Part shown: positions 62,058-64,000 of the stretch, piece by piece
How positions within the stretch are numbered: position 1 is the stretch's first letter
Layout of the letters: every line of letters starts with the position of its first letter
DNA from: Gemmatimonadota bacterium
GTDB lineage: Bacteria; Gemmatimonadota; Gemmatimonadetes; Gemmatimonadales; Gemmatimonadaceae
NCBI GenBank assembly: GCA_026387915.1
Contig: JAPLKS010000017.1
Location: 62,001 to 126,000 of the forward strand
DNA: 64,000 nucleotides
Direction: 5' to 3'
The notes under the pieces: generated by a model
What the model saw: only the letters and a program-made list of their open reading frames with translations
Told to the model about the DNA's origin: nothing
Database searches by the model: none
Made by a program: the position numbers and the translations under genes

Positions 62058-63014
62058 CTACTTCTTGGCGCCCGCCGTCACCAGTCGGTCGTTGCGCTTG
62101 TCGAGATCGTCCAACGTCTTCTCAAGCTCCGTGCCCACAATCTGAATGCGCGGCAACGAGAGTGGATTGAACTTGCCCGATGAAGGGTTCGGCGCCGCAG
62201 CGCCCGACACTTCAAGAATCGCGTCGAAGTTATAGCGGACTTCTTGCCCATTCTTGGGATTGCGCCACACGCCGGACTTGGCCAGCGCACGGTTCCTGGG
62301 CCAGATGCCCAACGGCAACGCAAAGGTGCGCACCTTGTAGCCGGCAACCGCGGAATCAATCGCCAGCACGCCACGTGCAATCTGTTCCTGCACCACGGCG
62401 TCGCTGTACTTCGCAAGATTGGCGTGCCAGAGCGTGTGATTGCACAGCTCAAAGCCCTGCTCGGCGAGGAACTTCACTTTTTGCAGGCGCCACGCGGTTT
62501 TCTGTCCGTCGATGCCTTTGTCGCCAAAGAATGCATGGCCAGCGGAAGCACCCGGCAGCATGCAAAACGTGGCGCGCTTCCCCCAGTCCGGGTGCGCACG
62601 ATTGAAGTCGAGCCAAATGCCAACGGCGCTCGCGGGGTCCACTTCGAGCGTGCCGTTTTTTTCGATGTAGCGGAACTGCCCTGGCGACGAATCGTCGAAC
62701 GTGAACACCACGGGCGTCGTACCCGCCGGGATGTCGTACTTGCCGTCAATAAACTGCGCGACGGTCACTGGGCGATAGCCGCGCTGATAGAGCAACTCGA
62801 GATCGCGTCGGAAATGCTCGACGGAACGCCCCCAGCGACTGTCCTTGTCGCTGACGAGGTGATACTCGAGAATCGGCACGCGGCCGTTGGGGTTCGGGGC
62901 GCGGGTGCCGGATTGCGCGGGGGCGCTCGCGGCAGTGAGCGCGAGCGAGACGATGGTGGCAAGGCGGAGTGAGTTCACGCGCGAAAAATAACGACTCGTC
63001 ACGCGAGAAGGCAT
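62058..63014 (-). CDS. Exported polysaccharide deacetylase (NodB homology)
   Basis: Carbohydrate esterase family 4-type protein of 318 residues from ATG 63014, or GTG 62978, which would leave a shorter signal peptide. The signal ends near 'SLALTAASAPAQ'. Catalytic motif 1 is 'PVVFTFDDSSPGQFRYI' (T-F-D-D), motif 2 'CNHTLWHANLAKY' (H-X3-H zinc ligands), and a later 'VRTFALPLGIWPRN' matches the usual motif 3 (R-x-P-x-G) only loosely. The substrate may be a surface polysaccharide, peptidoglycan or the exopolysaccharide of the first region. No partner gene is adjacent. Confidence 0.87.
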   Translation of the reverse strand: MPSRVTSRYFSRVNSLRLATIVSLALTAASAPAQSGTRAPNPNGRVPILEYHLVSDKDSRWGRSVEHFRRDLELLYQRGYRPVTVAQFIDGKYDIPAGTTPVVFTFDDSSPGQFRYIEKNGTLEVDPASAVGIWLDFNRAHPDWGKRATFCMLPGASAGHAFFGDKGIDGQKTAWRLQKVKFLAEQGFELCNHTLWHANLAKYSDAVVQEQIARGVLAIDSAVAGYKVRTFALPLGIWPRNRALAKSGVWRNPKNGQEVRYNFDAILEVSGAAAPNPSSGKFNPLSLPRIQIVGTELEKTLDDLDKRNDRLVTAGAKK

Positions 63015-63065
63015 CACCCGCGTGTTGGAGGTCGGCAATCTGTTGCGTCGCCGCGCCACTCAGCG

Positions 63066-64000
63066 CTATCCGAGCAACCCCAGCCCCGCACGCGGTGAGA
63101 ACCCAGGAAAGAGCGCGTCCATCTTGGACGCCCCAAGATGGCGCCCTGCTATTTCCGCAAAGACCGTGCGAAAATCGGTCGTCAGCGCGAGGTCGCGCCC
63201 CTCGTACAGTTGCTCCGGCGCCAAGCCGGGCCATTTGCAGTACACCTGCTTCCCCCGCACATGGCCGCCGATCACGAACATCGCGCCGGCGTGGCCATGG
63301 TCGGTGCCGCCATTCCCATTTTGGCGCGCCATCCGCCCAAACTCGCTCATCGTCAGAATCACCACGTCGTCCATACGGTCGCCGAGGTCGGCGGTGAGCG
63401 CGGCAATCGACTTGGCAAAATCGTCAAGCCGCTGCGCGAGCGCACCCGTCACCGCGCCCTGATTCACATGCGTATCCCAGCCGCCGATATCCGCAAACGC
63501 CACTTCGAGTCCGACGTTGCTCTTGATCAACTGCGCGATCTGCTTGAGATGGTTGCCAAAGGGCGACTTGGGATATTCGGCGCTGTTCTGTGGTTGGTAC
63601 TGCAGCGGATTGGCGGACTTGAGCATCTTCACGGCTTCGAACATGTCTTTGCCGGCGCCGTGAATGACGTCGGCCGACCCGGTGCGGTAGAGTGCTTCGA
63701 GCCGCGCGGTTTGATCGCCGCCGCCGCGCACGGTGAACTCTTCGAGCGTGTTCATCGCGACGGTCGGCGCTATGCCGGCTAGGATTCGCGGCGTCTGCTG
63801 TGTCATGGCCACTGCGCGGAACGGCGACGGCTCGCAGGACGCCTCGCAGGTGCCGCTCGTAGCGAGATACCGATTGAGCCAGCCGTCGTTCGTGGCTTTG
63901 AGATCGGGGGTGCCGCTCTCCATGTAATCCTGCGCGTCGAAGTGCGAGCGCGTGCTGCTCGGACTTCCTACGGCGTGGATCGGTGCGAGCAAGCCGCGAT
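63066..64000 (-). CDS. DUF1501 domain protein, 5' end outside the window
   Basis: About 310 C-terminal residues of a DUF1501 protein. The visible part starts 'LLAPIHAVGSPSSTRSHFDA' and continues 'QDYMESGTP', the diagnostic element of the family, then 'VGLEVAFADIGGWDTHVNQG', 'VVILTMSEFGRMARQNGNGG' and 'TDHGHAGAMFVIGGHVRG'. It ends 'PRAGLGLLG'. The upper part of the alkaline-phosphatase-like fold and the TAT signal lie beyond 64000. The family is exported and often paired with a DUF1800 gene, which would be expected outside this window. Confidence 0.9.
   Translation of the reverse strand, partial: RGLLAPIHAVGSPSSTRSHFDAQDYMESGTPDLKATNDGWLNRYLATSGTCEASCEPSPFRAVAMTQQTPRILAGIAPTVAMNTLEEFTVRGGGDQTARLEALYRTGSADVIHGAGKDMFEAVKMLKSANPLQYQPQNSAEYPKSPFGNHLKQIAQLIKSNVGLEVAFADIGGWDTHVNQGAVTGALAQRLDDFAKSIAALTADLGDRMDDVVILTMSEFGRMARQNGNGGTDHGHAGAMFVIGGHVRGKQVYCKWPGLAPEQLYEGRDLALTTDFRTVFAEIAGRHLGASKMDALFPGFSPRAGLGLLG

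Overview
The window is 64 kb of high-GC, Gram-negative-type chromosome. Outer-membrane families usual in Bacteroidota (a SusC/SusD pair, and the small family often mislabelled 'ABC transporter ATPase') occur beside high-GC codon use, many GTG/TTG starts, a TAT-exported molybdoenzyme and a Rho factor with a long Gly/Arg-rich extension. This mix best fits Gemmatimonadota. That assignment is inference: no rRNA or tRNA gene is present to test it. I see no CRISPR array, insertion sequence, prophage or integrase. Both window ends cut genes.

Region 1 (1-20.3 kb) is an exopolysaccharide or capsule locus in three blocks. The first (+, 1-10.5 kb) has a priming sugar transferase, a Wza-type export lipoprotein, a Wzz/BY-kinase fusion with a C-terminal tyrosine cluster, a small membrane protein, a Wzy/WaaL-like polymerase or ligase, a cupin, a DegT aminotransferase, two methyltransferases and a glycosyltransferase. 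The second (-, 10.5-13.7 kb) encodes an ABC-2 exporter (Wzm, plus Wzt with a C-terminal glycan-binding domain) and a glycosyltransferase. The third (+, 13.8-20.3 kb) has a family 2 glycosyltransferase, a family 4 glycosyltransferase, a 1022-residue asparagine-synthase/glycosyltransferase fusion and another family 4 enzyme. Together these build, modify and export a surface glycan. No Wzx flippase is visible.

Region 2 (20.3-30.2 kb) is mostly housekeeping: a beta-barrel protein, a small conserved protein, a coupled DUF6526/CDGSH/PlsC trio, an MscS channel, the MsrP/MsrQ periplasmic methionine sulfoxide repair pair overlapping an rRNA methyltransferase, and the 2-oxoglutarate dehydrogenase E1.

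Region 3 (30.2-47 kb) is rich in secretion and transport: a large multidomain PIG-L deacetylase, a 38-residue single-helix protein, an SSS symporter, an MFS exporter, a gamma-glutamyltransferase, an isolated SusC/SusD pair and a complete four-gene BMP-type nucleoside ABC importer.

Region 4 (47-53.7 kb) holds the de novo NAD pathway (nadB, nadA, nadC), interleaved with a secreted low-complexity protein, DUF4920, PepSY-like and CopC/CopD genes. Region 5 (53.7-64 kb) has a DUF255 thioredoxin-fold protein, a GT39 membrane glycosyltransferase, an M20 peptidase, rho with a long leader, a histidine-kinase-like protein without an ATPase domain, a TPR-like protein, a polysaccharide deacetylase and a 5'-truncated DUF1501 gene. 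Stem-loop terminators lie between most convergent pairs.
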